Positions 8,511-17,835 of a stretch of DNA of 64,000 nucleotides are shown piece by piece. The position numbers and the translations under genes were made by a program. The first letter of the stretch is position 1. Every line of letters begins with the position of its first letter. Source of the DNA: DATEOR01 sp963766725. Its GTDB lineage: Bacteria > Actinomycetota > Thermoleophilia > Gaiellales > Gaiellaceae. Location of the stretch: assembly GCA_963766725.1 (NCBI GenBank), contig CAVYBK010000019.1, positions 1 through 64,000 of the forward strand, read 5' to 3'. A model generated the notes under the pieces. That model ran no database searches. It worked only from the letters and a program-made list of their open reading frames with translations, and was not told the DNA's origin.

Positions 8511-8539
8511 GCGCCGCCGAACGTCTCTCCCAGGGCAGC

Positions 8540-8621
8540 GAGAGCCGGGCCCAGTCGAGAAGCACTGCGGCAAGCCTCTCGATGTTCACCCCCCGGGACA
8601 GGAGGCTAGAGCCCGGCTCTC
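8540..8621. repeat. 11-bp perfect inverted repeat, 60-bp spacer
   Basis: GAGAGCCGGGC at 8540-8550 is matched by GCCCGGCTCTC at 8611-8621. The pair brackets a 60-base non-coding spacer between the winged-helix remnant and the minus-strand secreted protein. It could be a bidirectional terminator with a long loop or the ends of a small element; no target duplication is visible. Confidence 0.5.
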
Positions 8622-8672
8622 ACGGACCGCAGAGTAAGGCCGCTGGCGACATTATCGCCTCGTTGGCGGCAC

Positions 8673-9404
8673 CTACCCCATCTTGAGCGGATCAACGTAG
8701 AGGCTCGAGATCGACAGCGTCTCGCCCTTCTGAAGCCCTTCCGCCTTGAACCGAAATGCGACTGCCGTCACGCTGCTCGGCGACGCGAGTGCGAGGACGT
8801 TCATGTACATCGGGAGGATCGCAGACGGCCCCCACTCGCTTCCGGCCCGCAGCTTGGCGATCGTGAGATGCTTCACGTGGCCGCCGAAGTCCTCGTAGAG
8901 AACGTCGACCTTCAGCCGCGACTTTTCGTTGCCGCCGCTGTCTCTGATGAAGAAGCGGATCGCGGGGTTGTCGAGCGCCACGCACATCGCCGGCGTTCCC
9001 GCCTCGGCGCCTTTCACGAATTGGAGCGAATTCTGCGCCCCGCTGAACGGGTCGGCCGAGGGCACGACAGTCGCCTGCTTGTTCAATGTCCAGCCGTCGC
9101 TCGTCGCGAGGTCGCCCTGCGGCGCGAGTACGTACGCCGAATCATCTCCCCAGGCCGCGAACATTGACGAGGGGTCGCCGTACCCGCAGTCGGCGCCTGC
9201 AAGGAGCTTTCCTACCCTTGCCCACTGCCCGTGCGCCAGCAGCTCGTCCATCTTCTTCTCGATGGAGGACACCTGCTTCGAGACGTCCTCAAACTGGGCA
9301 TCGTCCCAGGTTGAATCAGCCGCGCTTGCTGCGGTCGTCGCGGTAGCCGCGAACGCAACGACGCAGGTCGAGAAAATAAAGGCCCGCCTCAAGCTCCTTC
9401 TCAC
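8673..9404 (-). CDS. Secreted hypothetical protein
   Basis: 243 residues from GTG 9404. Residues 1-28 form a signal peptide (cleavage after TAASA). A short helical segment (VSKQVSSIEKKMDELLAHGQ) follows, then a beta-rich domain with YVLAPQGDLATSDGW and two Cys (GADCGYGD, PAMCVALDN) that could form a disulfide outside the cell. It resembles secreted proteins of unknown function in soil Actinobacteria that have a jelly-roll-like domain. It is monocistronic between hairpins. Confidence 0.65.
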   Translation of the reverse strand: MRRSLRRAFIFSTCVVAFAATATTAASAADSTWDDAQFEDVSKQVSSIEKKMDELLAHGQWARVGKLLAGADCGYGDPSSMFAAWGDDSAYVLAPQGDLATSDGWTLNKQATVVPSADPFSGAQNSLQFVKGAEAGTPAMCVALDNPAIRFFIRDSGGNEKSRLKVDVLYEDFGGHVKHLTIAKLRAGSEWGPSAILPMYMNVLALASPSSVTAVAFRFKAEGLQKGETLSISSLYVDPLKMG

Positions 9405-9600
9405 GGCCGCTCTCCTTAACCGCAGTTACCGTCCGCGCTCGCACGAACGAGCGTTGTCTCAGGAAGCGCGACGACCGGCTGTATCGCATCCCCCGACCGG
9501 GGAGAAGGCACACCCAAACCCTCGAATGAGGGATGAGCGGCGAAAGGGTTTTCCGGCGTCTTGCGTTGGGAACGACCACGTCGATCGCGAGGAGGTCAAG

Positions 9601-9828
9601 ATGCCCCAGAAGCGTGCGAACGTGAAAAACGAGAAGCAATACGAGGCCCTGAAGGACAAGGGCATGTCCAAGGAGCGTGCCGCCAAGATCGCTAACTCTC
9701 CGGGCGCGTCGAGCCGGGGCGGGAAGAAGTCCGGCTCGGGCGGAAGTCCATCCCAAGGAGGGACGACCGCGCAGAAGAAGGCCGCCGGGCGGAAGGGCGG
9801 CAAGGCGACCGCGCGCAAGCGCAGCTAG
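9601..9828 (+). CDS. Small basic protein, DUF7218-like
   Basis: 75 residues, with GGAGG just upstream of ATG 9601. Blocks KNEKQYEALKDKGMSKERAA and IANSPGASSRGGKKSG are those of a widespread small basic family. The C-terminal half is Gly/Lys-rich (GGTTAQKKAAGRKGGKA). It is probably nucleic-acid associated or stress-related, but no function is established. It lies 6 bases before the LLM oxidoreductase start and may share its transcript. Confidence 0.8.
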   Translation: MPQKRANVKNEKQYEALKDKGMSKERAAKIANSPGASSRGGKKSGSGGSPSQGGTTAQKKAAGRKGGKATARKRS

Positions 9829-9834
9829 CGTCGA

Positions 9835-10791
9835 TTGGCTGCACGACCGGAGATCGGGTACGCACTCTCGAGCGAGGAGTGCCGTCCGGAGGACCTAGTT
9901 CGCTCGGCCCGTATGGCTGAGGAGCGCGGGTTCGCCTTCGCGCTGATCTCCGACCATTTCCATCCGTGGACGGATCGACAGGGCCAAAGCCCGTTCGTCT
10001 GGACAGTCATCGGCGCGATCGCGCAGGCGACGGAGCGGCTGCGCCTGGGGACGGGGGTCACCTGCCCACTGATACGGACCCACCCGGCCGTGATCGCTCA
10101 TGCGGCCGCAACGGCGGCCGCGCTCATGCCCGGGCGCTTCTTCCTCGGCCTCGGCACCGGAGAAAACTTGAACGAGCACGTGCTCGGCGACCGCTGGCCG
10201 GAGGGCCAGGTGCGGTTCGAGATGCTCACGGAGGCCATCGAAGTCATTCGGCTCCTCTGGCGTGGTGGCTACCAGAGCCACCACGGCACGTACTACACCG
10301 TTGAACAGGCACGGCTCTACACACTGCCGGAGGAACCGCCGCCCATCATGGTGGCTGCTGGCAAGCCGAATGCAGCAAAGCTCGCCGCGACCGCCGGCGA
10401 CGGCCTGATCGGGACCGCGCCGGACGAGGAAATTCTGTCTGCATTCGAGGCCGCAGGCGGAACGGATAAGCCGCGAATTGGACAACTCACCGTCTGCTGG
10501 GCACAGGACGAGGCGACGGCCAGGAAGACCGCGCTCCACTGGTGGCCGAACGCCGCCGCGCCGGGTGAGCTGGGCCAAGAGCTCGCACTCCCGCGCCACT
10601 TCGAGCAGGTAGCCGAGCTCATCTCCGAGGACGACGTCGCCGCGAAGGTCGTCTGCAGCCCGGACGCGGATGCTCACCGGGCTGCGATCCAAGAGTTCGC
10701 CGACGCCGGCTACGACCACGTCTACATTCACCAAGTCGGGCCCGACCAGGAGGGGTTCCTCGACTTCTATGGCCGGGAGATCCTCGCCTAG
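9835..10791 (+). CDS. F420-dependent LLM-class oxidoreductase
   Basis: A 318-residue TIM-barrel protein of the luciferase-like monooxygenase class (TTG start at 9835). It is close in layout to F420-dependent glucose-6-phosphate dehydrogenase-type enzymes. Blocks include ERGFAFALISDHFHPW, IGAIAQATERLRLGTGVTCP, PGRFFLGLGTGENLNEHVLG and PPIMVAAGKPNAAKLAA. The C-terminus has the usual SPDADAH and HVYIHQVGPDQEGFLDFY. Substrate is not predictable. F420 use is inferred from the subfamily and the actinobacterial setting. Confidence 0.87.
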   Translation: MAARPEIGYALSSEECRPEDLVRSARMAEERGFAFALISDHFHPWTDRQGQSPFVWTVIGAIAQATERLRLGTGVTCPLIRTHPAVIAHAAATAAALMPGRFFLGLGTGENLNEHVLGDRWPEGQVRFEMLTEAIEVIRLLWRGGYQSHHGTYYTVEQARLYTLPEEPPPIMVAAGKPNAAKLAATAGDGLIGTAPDEEILSAFEAAGGTDKPRIGQLTVCWAQDEATARKTALHWWPNAAAPGELGQELALPRHFEQVAELISEDDVAAKVVCSPDADAHRAAIQEFADAGYDHVYIHQVGPDQEGFLDFYGREILA

Positions 10792-10917
10792 CCTGAGGAG
10801 GATCAGTCCGGGGTTCACTGAACTGCTCGAAACGGAGAGGCGTCCCCACGCTTGACCTCGGTTTGCGTGGGTTGGGGACGGGTATCGAGGTCGCAGTCAA
10901 TCGTCCGAGAGGGGCAC

Positions 10918-11418
10918 ATGCCAGATATCACCACACCACGGGATCTCTTCCTGCACGAGCTCGGCGACATCCTCTACGTCGAGAAGAAGCTGACCGGCGA
11001 GGTCCTGCCGAAGCTCATCGACGAGGTTCAGGACCCGGACTTCCGCAAAGGGCTGGAGCGGCATCTAGACCAGACCAGGGGCCACGTCACGAACCTCGAG
11101 CAGATCTTCGACTCGATGGCGGAACAGCCGGAGACCGAGAAGTGCTTGGGCTTCGAGGGGCTGACGAAGGAGCACGATGAGATGATCGACGAGGTCTCCG
11201 GGGACCTGGTCGACATGGTCGACGCTGGCGCGGCCGCGCGCACCGAGCACTATGAGATCGCGGCCTACAACAGCCTGATCGAGATGGCGCGCGCGCTCGG
11301 CGAGAGCGAGGCCGTCGGTCTCCTCGAGGAAAACCTCAAGGAAGAGCGGGAGGCGCTCCACGAAGTCGAGTCCGTCGCCAAGAAGCTTCGAGACGAGACG
11401 AAGGCGACCGCCTCCTGA
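10918..11418 (+). CDS. Ferritin-like DUF892/YciF protein
   Basis: 166 residues, ATG 10918. An all-helical four-helix-bundle protein of the YciE/YciF (DUF892) family: DLFLHELGDILYVEKKL begins helix 1, and ARTEHYEIAAYNSLIEMA carries the Glu-x2-His type metal-ligand pattern in helix 3. Family members are stress-induced and some bind a di-metal centre. A strong hairpin follows the stop. Confidence 0.9.
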   Translation: MPDITTPRDLFLHELGDILYVEKKLTGEVLPKLIDEVQDPDFRKGLERHLDQTRGHVTNLEQIFDSMAEQPETEKCLGFEGLTKEHDEMIDEVSGDLVDMVDAGAAARTEHYEIAAYNSLIEMARALGESEAVGLLEENLKEEREALHEVESVAKKLRDETKATAS

Positions 11419-11434
11419 GCGATCCATTCAGGTA

Positions 11435-11471
11435 CGAGGCTCGCTCGGGGGCTGCCCTCAGGCGAGCCTCG
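11435..11471 (+). terminator. Terminator hairpin after YciF gene
   Basis: CGAGGCTCGC (11435-11444) pairs perfectly with GCGAGCCTCG (11462-11471). The loop can extend the stem with GGGG/CCCT. There is no T run. Confidence 0.7.
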
Positions 11472-11530
11472 CTGCCGAAGGCAGGTCGGCAGCGCGCCGC
11501 CAACCGATCACCCGTCTAGCCTCGCGGCCG

Positions 11531-11614
11531 GTGCGCCTCGCCTTCATTGCCTATGTGGTGCTGATCGCGGTCGGTCTCGCCTTCTATATCGCGATCGGGA
11601 TCACCACCCAGTGA
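11531..11614 (+). CDS. Possible 27-residue membrane microprotein
   Basis: GTG 11531 encodes a hydrophobic peptide (RLAFIAYVVLIAVGLAFYIA core) ending GITTQ at TGA 11612-11614. The stop overlaps the GTG start of the next, decayed gene. It is a single transmembrane helix with no visible ribosome binding site. It may be a true microprotein or an N-terminal fragment. Confidence 0.3.
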   Translation: MRLAFIAYVVLIAVGLAFYIAIGITTQ

Positions 11615-11877
11615 GATTCCTGCGCGAGAACTCGCTCTCTCACTCTTCTTCGGCGTGCTCTTGCTCGCTTCCGTCGCCGGCCAGTCGGTCGCCGGGCAGC
11701 ACCAGTACAACGCAGATCGACGCGGAGACGCTTGAGGTCGAGCTTCCACACGGACTCCATTCGGAGCAAGCACGTCTGGAACTAGATCTTTACCTGCGCG
11801 TCTGGCAGTCGCTCCACGAATGGTCGGCGGTGGTACGTCGAGGAAGTCTAGGCTCGCGCGGTCGGTCGTACGGCTAA
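11611..11877 (+). pseudogene. Decayed DUF6766-like membrane protein gene
   Basis: GTG 11611 opens MRFLRENSL. The frame then changes into SLFFGVLLLASVAGQSVAGQ followed by HQYNAD, and after further frame changes the end resembles RRGSLGSRGRSYG. The N-terminal block matches the DUF6766 pattern (RRFLRENGLSL...GQS.AG...YN). The middle of the family, including the NWQSEFLQ-type block, is not recognisable. The gene is therefore probably degraded rather than merely mis-sequenced. It is next to the tRNA in the sparsest part of the window. Confidence 0.5.
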
Positions 11878-12294
11878 CTACCAATGAAGCATGCGGCGTG
11901 TTCCCTTTCGCTTGGTCTAAGAGGTAGGACGCTCGCCAGATGCAAAAACTTGCGCTCAGAGCGCGCTTGTCATCTCCGCACCTCGAGCCGCGCGGCTTCG
12001 TCGAAGAGAGAAGGGAGAGTGCCCCAGGGCTTGCGCGCGAGCAGCCGAGCGACAACGGAGCGGAGGAGCTTGCGCGGCGAGCGATGGCCGTTGACGAGTG
12101 AGGTCGGCACGACAACGTTTCTATGCGTTCGGCAACCAGCGAGCAAGTGCCTCTGTCAGACGTGTTCCCGCAAGGACGCGGAGCGGGCGACGCTGGTCGC
12201 TTCTCGAGGTCTGCACCACATGCTTATTCGTGACCCTTCCGGCACGTCTGACCCACGCATTCAAGCCAAATCCCTCTAGCTATGCGGGTCAGGA
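11878..12294. other. 417-base stretch without recognisable gene
   Basis: The stretch lies between the decayed DUF6766 gene and tRNA-Val. Open frames exist on both strands but their translations are Ser/Arg-rich and without family blocks. I see no integrase and no copy of the tRNA 3' end. Confidence 0.5.
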
Positions 12295-12366
12295 TGGGCG
12301 CAGCTGGGATCGAACCAGCGACCTCCCGCGTGTGAAGCGGGCGCTCTCCCGCTGAGCTATGCGCCC
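12295..12366 (-). tRNA. tRNA-Val (anticodon CAC)
   Basis: The minus strand folds into a complete cloverleaf: acceptor GGGCGCA/TGCGCCC, a D arm with AGCTCAGCGGGAGAGC, and anticodon stem CCCGC/GCGGG with loop TTCACAC (anticodon CAC at 12334-12332). The T arm is GCTGGTTCGATCCCAGC and the discriminator is A at 12295. CCA is not encoded. Confidence 0.95.
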
Positions 12367-12391
12367 CGCGAAAGCCGAGGATAGCGCAGGG

Positions 12392-12780
12392 CTAAAGCGT
12401 GACGGACTTCGAGACCGTCTTCGCGTTGTGCGCGTCGTCGGTCGCCTTCGCCCGCACGGTGAGCGAGAGGAATGCCGGCCGCGGAGCGCGTGCTTGGCCT
12501 TCCGCGTGAAGTCCGTGGCCATGGTCCTCGTCCCGGCCGTCGCAAGCGTGGAGTGAGCCGTCCCCACGACCCTCGGGATGCCGAGCTGGTTCGCGAGCCT
12601 CTTCGAGATGAGGAGCGAGACACCGAGCCCGGCCGGCTCGCCCGAGCTCAGGTGTTGTCAGGCGTGATCGTGTCGTCCGTCATCTGCCGGACCTCGACCG
12701 CCGCCCAGGCACCTGTTGCCGAGGCAAGGCTCATGACGATGGATGCGAGAAGAACGAGACCGCGCCGGACGCGCGGAATT
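12392..12780 (-). pseudogene. Small secreted protein gene, frame-disrupted
   Basis: On the minus strand a signal-peptide-like start (GLVLLASIVMSLASATGAWA) leads to VRQMTDDTITPDNT and a stop. Another frame continues SSGEPAGLGVSLLISKRLAN, then LGIPRVVGTAHSTLATAGTR. A third gives FLSLTVRAKATDDAHNAKTV before the stop at 12392. Together they read as one small exported protein with an Ig-like C-terminal repeat of the LTVRAKATD type. No in-frame start codon is available for the first segment, so the beginning is also damaged or mis-sequenced. Confidence 0.5.
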
Positions 12781-12801
12781 CAAGCACTCGGCGGCGCGAT
12801 T

Positions 12802-13682
12802 TCAAGCCATGAGCTGACGCGCTTCGGCAAGCCGGTCGAGCGACCGCTCGTTCATCGGCTCGAGGACGGCGATGACGTCTGCGAAGCCGAGCTCGCCGAA
12901 CCTCGTGAGTGTCTCCGCCAGCTCGTCCACCGAGCCAGTGAACGCCTCGCTCTCGTCGGGCGCCACCGCCGGGTCGGCGACGTACATTCCGACGGTCCGC
13001 CGAAGCGTCGACGGGTCGCGCCCTTCCTCCTCGAGGGCACGTCTCGAGGGCGGCGACCCGCTCTCGAAGACGCTCGTCCGGCCCGGCGAACCAGGCCGTG
13101 TTCCAGGCCTCCGCGTGGCGAGCCGTGAGCCGAAGTATGCGCGGGCCGTTGCCCGCGACGAGCAGCGGGATCCGGCGGTCGGGCGGAGGCAGGAGGACGG
13201 CGTCGGCGACCCGGTGGAAGCGGCCGGCAAACGACACTGTCTCGCCACGAAGCAGCGGAACCACGATCTCCAGCGCCTCCTCCAGGCGGCTGACGCGGTG
13301 GTCGGTCGGGTAGCCGAACGCCTCGTACTCGGTGTCGTGCCAGCCCGCGCCGAGACCGAGCACGAGGCGGCCGCCGCTGACCGCGTCGGCCGTGACCGCC
13401 ATCTTGGCGAGGAGCCCCGGGATTCCGATACGTGGCGCACGTGACCAGCTGGCCGACCTCGACGCGCTTCGTCGCCGTCGCGAGCGCGGTGGCGAGCGTC
13501 CACGCTTCGTGAACCCCTTCGGGAGGCGCACCGGGCATGCTCCCGAAGAAGTGGTCGCAGACCCACACAGAGTCGAGACCGGCGGCCTCGGCATGCTCGG
13601 CGAACGCCCGGATGTCCGGCCACGAGGGCGTCCGGCCGGCTCCATCGGAGGACGACATGGGAACGATGACGCCGACCCGCAC
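12802..13682 (-). CDS. LLM-class F420-type oxidoreductase, two frame shifts
   Basis: Three frames together make one luciferase-like protein of about 293 residues. From ATG 13682, MRVGVIVPMS...GLDSVWVCDHFFGSMP runs to TYRNPG. Near 13415-13418 (a CCCC run) the frame moves to LLAKMAVTADAVSGGRLVLG, GLGAGWHDTEYEAFGYP and VAGNGPRILRLTARHA. Near 13043 it moves again to ALEEEGRDPSTLRRTVGMYV and the C-terminus ending EARQLMA. Both steps fit one extra base. The domain order and length are complete for the family, so this is probably an intact gene with errors in the sequence. It is a second LLM enzyme, distinct from the one at 9835. Confidence 0.78.
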
Positions 13683-13869
13683 GCGCGCAGTCTGACCGTG
13701 CGCGGGTGGGTTTCCAAGCCGGAGGAGCCTCGGTTGCTAGCATTTCCGAGCCCGGTCGCGCTAAGCGGGGAGCTAGCGGTTCCCTGAACCCGCAATCCGC
13801 TCCAGCGGGGCCGAACTCCTTCCCTAGGAGGTTGCGTTCGAAGTAGGGCTTGCGCTTGCAAGCGTTGAC

Positions 13870-13966
13870 GGCCAGGTTCCACGCACTGGGAGCCTGCGAA
13901 CCGCGTCAGGTCCGGGAGGAAGCAGCGCTAAGCAGTTTCTCTCAGGTGCCGCGGATCAGCCTGGCC
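13870..13966 (+). ncRNA. ffs: Signal recognition particle RNA (small bacterial type)
   Basis: The signature GTCAGGTCCGGGAGGAAGCA, ending in a GNAR-type tetraloop and internal loop for Ffh, lies at about 13905-13924. The flanking ends GGCCAGG (13870-13876) and CCTGGCC (13960-13966) pair perfectly, closing a hairpin of about 97 bases. Position just upstream of dnaX is the common bacterial arrangement. Any open frame that starts inside this RNA and runs into dnaX is spurious at its N-terminus. Confidence 0.92.
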
Positions 13967-14044
13967 CGAGTGAGCAGCGTCGGCACCGCATCGAAAGCGC
14001 CCTCGACGGAGGGTGCGCGACCGGGCGTTAAACTAGACGGGCGC

Positions 14045-15638
14045 GTGACGGCTCTCTACCGCAAATACCGCCCGCAGGACTTCGACGAGGTCGTGGGCCA
14101 GGAAGCCGTCGTCCGCACCCTTCGCAACGCGATCTCGAGCGACAAGGTTCGCCAGGCCTACCTGTTCGCCGGCCCGCGCGGCACCGGGAAGACCTCCCTC
14201 GCCCGCATCCTCGCCAAGGGGCTGAACTGCGAGCAGGGCCCGACGGTCTCACCCGACAAGACCTGCAACTCCTGCCGGACGATCGCCGCGGGCACCTCCC
14301 TCGACGTCGTCGAGATGGACGCGGCGAGCCAGCGCGGGATCGACGACATCCGCGAGATCCGCGAGCACGTGATCCTCCAGCCGGTCGAGGGACGCTTCAA
14401 GGTCTACATCCTCGACGAGGCGCACCAGCTCACGGACGCCGCGTGGAACGCGCTCCTCAAGCTGATCGAGGAGCCCCCGCCCCACCTCGTCTTCGTCTTC
14501 TGCACGACCGAGCTCTCGAAGGTCTTGCCGACGGTGCGCTCGCGCTGCCAGACGTTCCTCTTCTCGCGGCCGCGACTCGCCGAGCTGACGAAGCTCCTGC
14601 GCCGAATCGCGGACGGCGAGGAGATCGACGTCGCCCGACGCGGCCCTCTCGCTCATCGCGCGGAGCGCGCGCGGCAGCTTCCGCGACGCGGTCTCGACCC
14701 TCGACCAGCTTGCCGCCGCGACGGACGGGAAGATCACGGTGCAGGCCGTGCTCCAGCTGCTCGGCGCGGTCGAGGAAGAGGCCCTCTTCCGGATCTGCGA
14801 CCTGATCGTCGACCGCGACACGGCCGGGCTCCTGTCCTTCGTCGAGGAGCTCGCCGAGCAGGGCCAGGATCTCTCGCGCCTCGTCACCGATCTCCTCGAG
14901 CATCTGCGCTGCCTCATGCTCGTCCAGCACATGGGTGAGGTACCGGAGTCGCTCCCGGTCACGCCCGAGACGCGCGAGCGCCTGCACGCGCAGGCGAATC
15001 AGATCGGCGAGCCGGACGTGATCCGCCTCGTGGATCTCCTCGCTGTCGCCATCGACGACGTGCGCCAGGGCGGCGACCCGCGCCTCCCCCTCGAGCTCGC
15101 GCTCGTCAAGGTCACGCGCCCGGGCGCCGACCTCTCGCGCCAGTCGCTGTCCTTCCGGATCGAGCAGCTGGAGGGGAAAGTGCGCGGCGAGCCGCATCAC
15201 GCTCCCTCCGCCGAGCCGCGCGCGAAGGCGGAACCGGCCACGCCAGCCGCGGCTCCCGCCGAGCCGCTCCAGGACCTCGACATCGAGCAGGTGCAGCAGG
15301 TCTGGAGCCAGGCGGTCCTACCGGCGGTCGGCGAGCGCTCGATCCCCACGGCCTCCGTCCTCGGCGAGGCGAAGCCCATCGAGCTCTCCGGAAACCGGCT
15401 CGTGATCGAGTTCCCGCCCGCAGCCTCCTTCCACCGCAACCTCGCAGAGGAGCCGAAGAACGCGACGCTTCTCGCCGAGGTCCTCTACGAGGTCACGGGC
15501 CACAAGCTCGCGCTCGCCTTTGCAGTCGGCGAGGGCGACGCCGAGGCGGGAGAGGCTGAGGCCGAGGGGCCCGCGAACGAGGAAGACATCATTTCTCTCA
15601 TGAAGACGACGTTCGATGCCCGGGAGGTCGACGAGTGA
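14045..15638 (+). CDS. dnaX: DNA polymerase III gamma/tau subunit, single frame shift
   Basis: Clamp-loader ATPase. GTG 14045 gives the classical start MTALYRKYRPQDFDEVVGQE. Walker A is GPRGTGKTS, Walker B is YILDEAHQL and the sensor region is VRSRCQTFLF. Three Cys (LNC, TCNSC) remain of the zinc module, which usually has four. After EEIDVA, a CCC run at 14634-14636 shifts the frame. Reading with one C fewer restores ALSLIARSARGSFRDAVSTL and the rest, for about 530 residues. This is not at the slippery position of the known gamma/tau frameshift and would truncate domain III, so sequence error is most likely. A TAAACT box at 14028-14033 could give a short-leader transcript. Confidence 0.9.
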
Positions 15639-15958
15639 CGAAGATGGACATGAACAAGATGCTCCAGCAGGTGCAGCAGATGCAGGAAGAGATGGCGAAG
15701 GCCCAGGACGAGCTCGCCAAGGAGGTCGTCGAGGCGTCGGTCGGGGGCGGGATGGTCAAGGTGAAGGCGAGCGGGGCCGGTGAGATCGTCGAGATCACGA
15801 TCTCGCCCGAGGTGATCGACCCGGACGACCCGGAGGGCCTGGCCGACCTCGTCCTCGCGGGCGTGAACCAGGCGCTCAAGAACTCTCAGGACCTGATGCA
15901 GTCGAAGCTCGGGGGCGCCATGGGCGACCTCAAGGGACTAGGCCTGCCGGGCCTGTAG
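15635..15958 (+). CDS. YbaB/EbfC nucleoid-associated protein
   Basis: 107 residues. GTG 15635 overlaps the dnaX stop (GTGA). Blocks: an N-terminal coiled helix (MLQQVQQMQEEMAKAQDELA), then VGGGMVKVKASGAGEIVEI and a VIDPDDPEGLADLVLAGVNQ helix. It is a dimeric DNA-binding protein that normally sits between dnaX and recR. The C-terminus is Gly/Leu-rich (GLGLPGL). Confidence 0.94.
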   Translation: MTKMDMNKMLQQVQQMQEEMAKAQDELAKEVVEASVGGGMVKVKASGAGEIVEITISPEVIDPDDPEGLADLVLAGVNQALKNSQDLMQSKLGGAMGDLKGLGLPGL

Positions 15959-15973
15959 GCACAATGTGGGGCC

Positions 15974-16564
15974 GTGTTTTCGCCCCTTGTCGACAACCTG
16001 ATCGCACAGCTCTCGCGGCTGCCCGGGGTGGGCACGCGTACGGCGCAGCGCCTCGCGTTCCACATCCTGCGCGTCCCCAAGGAGGAGGCCTTCGCCCTCG
16101 CCGACGCGATCCGCGAGGTGAAGGAGCGCATCGGGTTCTGCCGCGAGTGCGGGAACCTGACCGAGGAGGAGCTCTGCACGATCTGCGCCGATGCACGGCG
16201 CGACCGCTCGATCATCTGCGTCGTCGAGCAGCCGGCCGACCTCCTCTCGGTCGAGCGAACCCACGAGTACCGCGGCGTCTACCACGTGCTCGGCGGCGCG
16301 CTGTCGCCGCTCGACGGCGTCGAGCCTGCGCATCTCCGCATCGACGAGCTCCTGCGCCGCGTGGAGCGGAACGGCGTCGAGGAGGTCGTGCTCGCCACGA
16401 ATCCGAACATGACCGGCGAGGCGACCGCCGCCTACCTGGCCGACCGACTGCGCGACCGCGTGCGGGTGACGCGGCTCGCGAGCGGCCTGCCCGTCGGCGG
16501 CGACCTCGAGTACGCGGACGAGGTGACCCTGGGAAGGGCTCTCTCGGGTCGCCGCCCTATGTAG
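15974..16564 (+). CDS. recR: Recombination protein RecR
   Basis: 196 residues from GTG 15974. It contains an N-terminal HhH region (LSRLPGVGTRTAQRLAFHIL), a four-Cys zinc finger (FCRECGN...LCTICAD) and a Toprim domain starting IICVVEQPADLLSVERT with LGGALSPLDGV. It loads RecA with RecFO at gaps and breaks. It is the third gene of the dnaX-ybaB-recR operon, 15 bases after ybaB. Confidence 0.96.
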   Translation: MFSPLVDNLIAQLSRLPGVGTRTAQRLAFHILRVPKEEAFALADAIREVKERIGFCRECGNLTEEELCTICADARRDRSIICVVEQPADLLSVERTHEYRGVYHVLGGALSPLDGVEPAHLRIDELLRRVERNGVEEVVLATNPNMTGEATAAYLADRLRDRVRVTRLASGLPVGGDLEYADEVTLGRALSGRRPM

Positions 16565-16577
16565 GACACTGAGAGCC

Positions 16578-17835
16578 ATGAGCGAGACGACCTTCGAGCC
16601 CGTCCCCGCCGTCGAGCCGGCCGAGCCGCCCGCCGCCGCGGGCACCCTCGTCATGAAGTTCGGCGGCACCTCGGTCGCCGACCCCGAGAAGATCCGCCGC
16701 GTCGCCTCGCGCCTCGTCGAGGCCAAGCGAGCCGGGAACCGTGTCGTCGCCGTCGTCTCGGCGATGGGCCAGCACACGGACGAGCTCGTCTCCCTCGCCC
16801 ACGAGGTCTCGCCGCAGCCGAAGCCGCAGGGAGATGGACATGCTCATCTCGGTCGGCGAGCGCATCTCCTGCGCTCTCGTCGCGATGGCGATCGCGGACC
16901 TCGGGCTCGACGCGATCTCACTCACGGGGTCGCAGGCGGGAATCGTCACCGACACCGTGCACGGGAAGGCCAAGATCGTCGAAGTGCGAGCGCACCGGAT
17001 TCACGAGGCGCTCGACTCCGACCGCATCGTCCTCGTCGCCGGCTTCCAGGGCGTCTCGACTGACTTCGACATCACGACGCTCGGCCGGGGCGGTTCGGAC
17101 ACGACCGCGGTCGCGCTCGCCGCGGCCCTCGGCGCTGACGCATGCGAGATCTACACGGACGTCGACGGCGTCTTCACCGCCGATCCGCGGCTCGTTCCCG
17201 GCGCGCGCAAGCTCCACGCCGTCAGCTACGAGGAGATGCTCGAGATGGCGGCCTCGGGCGCGAAGGTGCTTGCGCTACGCTCGGTCGAGTTCGCGCGGAA
17301 CCACGGCGTCAAGCTGCATGTGCGCTCCACCTTCACCGGTGACGAGGGCACGTGGATCACGGAGGAGGACGAGCGGATGCTCGAGAAGGCGATGATCTCA
17401 GGCGTCACGCACACCCTCGAGGAGGCCGTGTACCGCGTGTCCGGAACCGATCGCGCCGACCTCTTCGATGCGCTTGCCGACGCCTCCGTGAGCGTGGACA
17501 CGATCATCCAGACGGGCGACGACATCGTCTTCTCCGCGCCGACCGAGGATCGCGCCGCGACCGAGGCCGCACTCGGGAGGCTCGACGCGAACTGGGAGGA
17601 GCGCGCCGACCTCGGGAAGGTGAGCGTCATCGGCGCTGGAATGAAGAGCCATCCGGGGATCGCCGCGCGCACGTTCCAGACGCTGCGCGACCTCGGAGTG
17701 GAGCCCGACCTCGTGGCCACTTCGCCGATCAAGATCGCCTTCTACGTCCCTCAGGGAGATGTCGAGCGCACCGTCGTTGCGCTGCACGAGGCCTTCGAGC
17801 TCTCCTCCGTCGAGGCGGAGCGGGCTCATGACTAA
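16578..17835 (+). CDS. lysC: Aspartokinase, single frame shift
   Basis: First enzyme of the aspartate pathway (L-aspartate to 4-phosphoaspartate). ATG 16578 is followed by a short Pro/Ala-rich extension and then VMKFGGTSVADPEKIRRVAS. The frame breaks around 16828: the sequence reads AAGCCGCAGGGAG where one base fewer gives KPREMDMLISVGERISCALV. The second frame continues through SLTGSQAGIVTD and GRGGSDTTAVALAAALGADA to two C-terminal ACT domains, ending at 17835. Full length would be about 418 residues, normal for a feedback-regulated enzyme. It overlaps asd by 8 bases. The shift is probably a sequence error. Confidence 0.9.

Noticed and set aside
10830..10900. Hairpin upstream of the YciF gene as a riboswitch
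   Set aside because: GTCCCCACGC and GCGTGGGTTGGGGAC pair only with a bulge. No known riboswitch core is present.
11516..12115. 200-residue minus-strand frame before tRNA-Val
   Set aside because: Ser/Arg-rich with no family block. The plus strand carries a recognisable DUF6766 remnant over the same bases.
13850..14044. Long N-terminal extension of dnaX reading through the upstream region
   Set aside because: That stretch is the SRP RNA. The protein proper begins MTALYRKYRP at GTG 14045.
14630..14640. Programmed frameshift in dnaX making gamma and tau
   Set aside because: The known event is a -1 slip on an A-rich heptamer near the end of domain III. This is a +1 step in a GC stretch within domain III, and the same kind of step occurs in many unrelated genes here.
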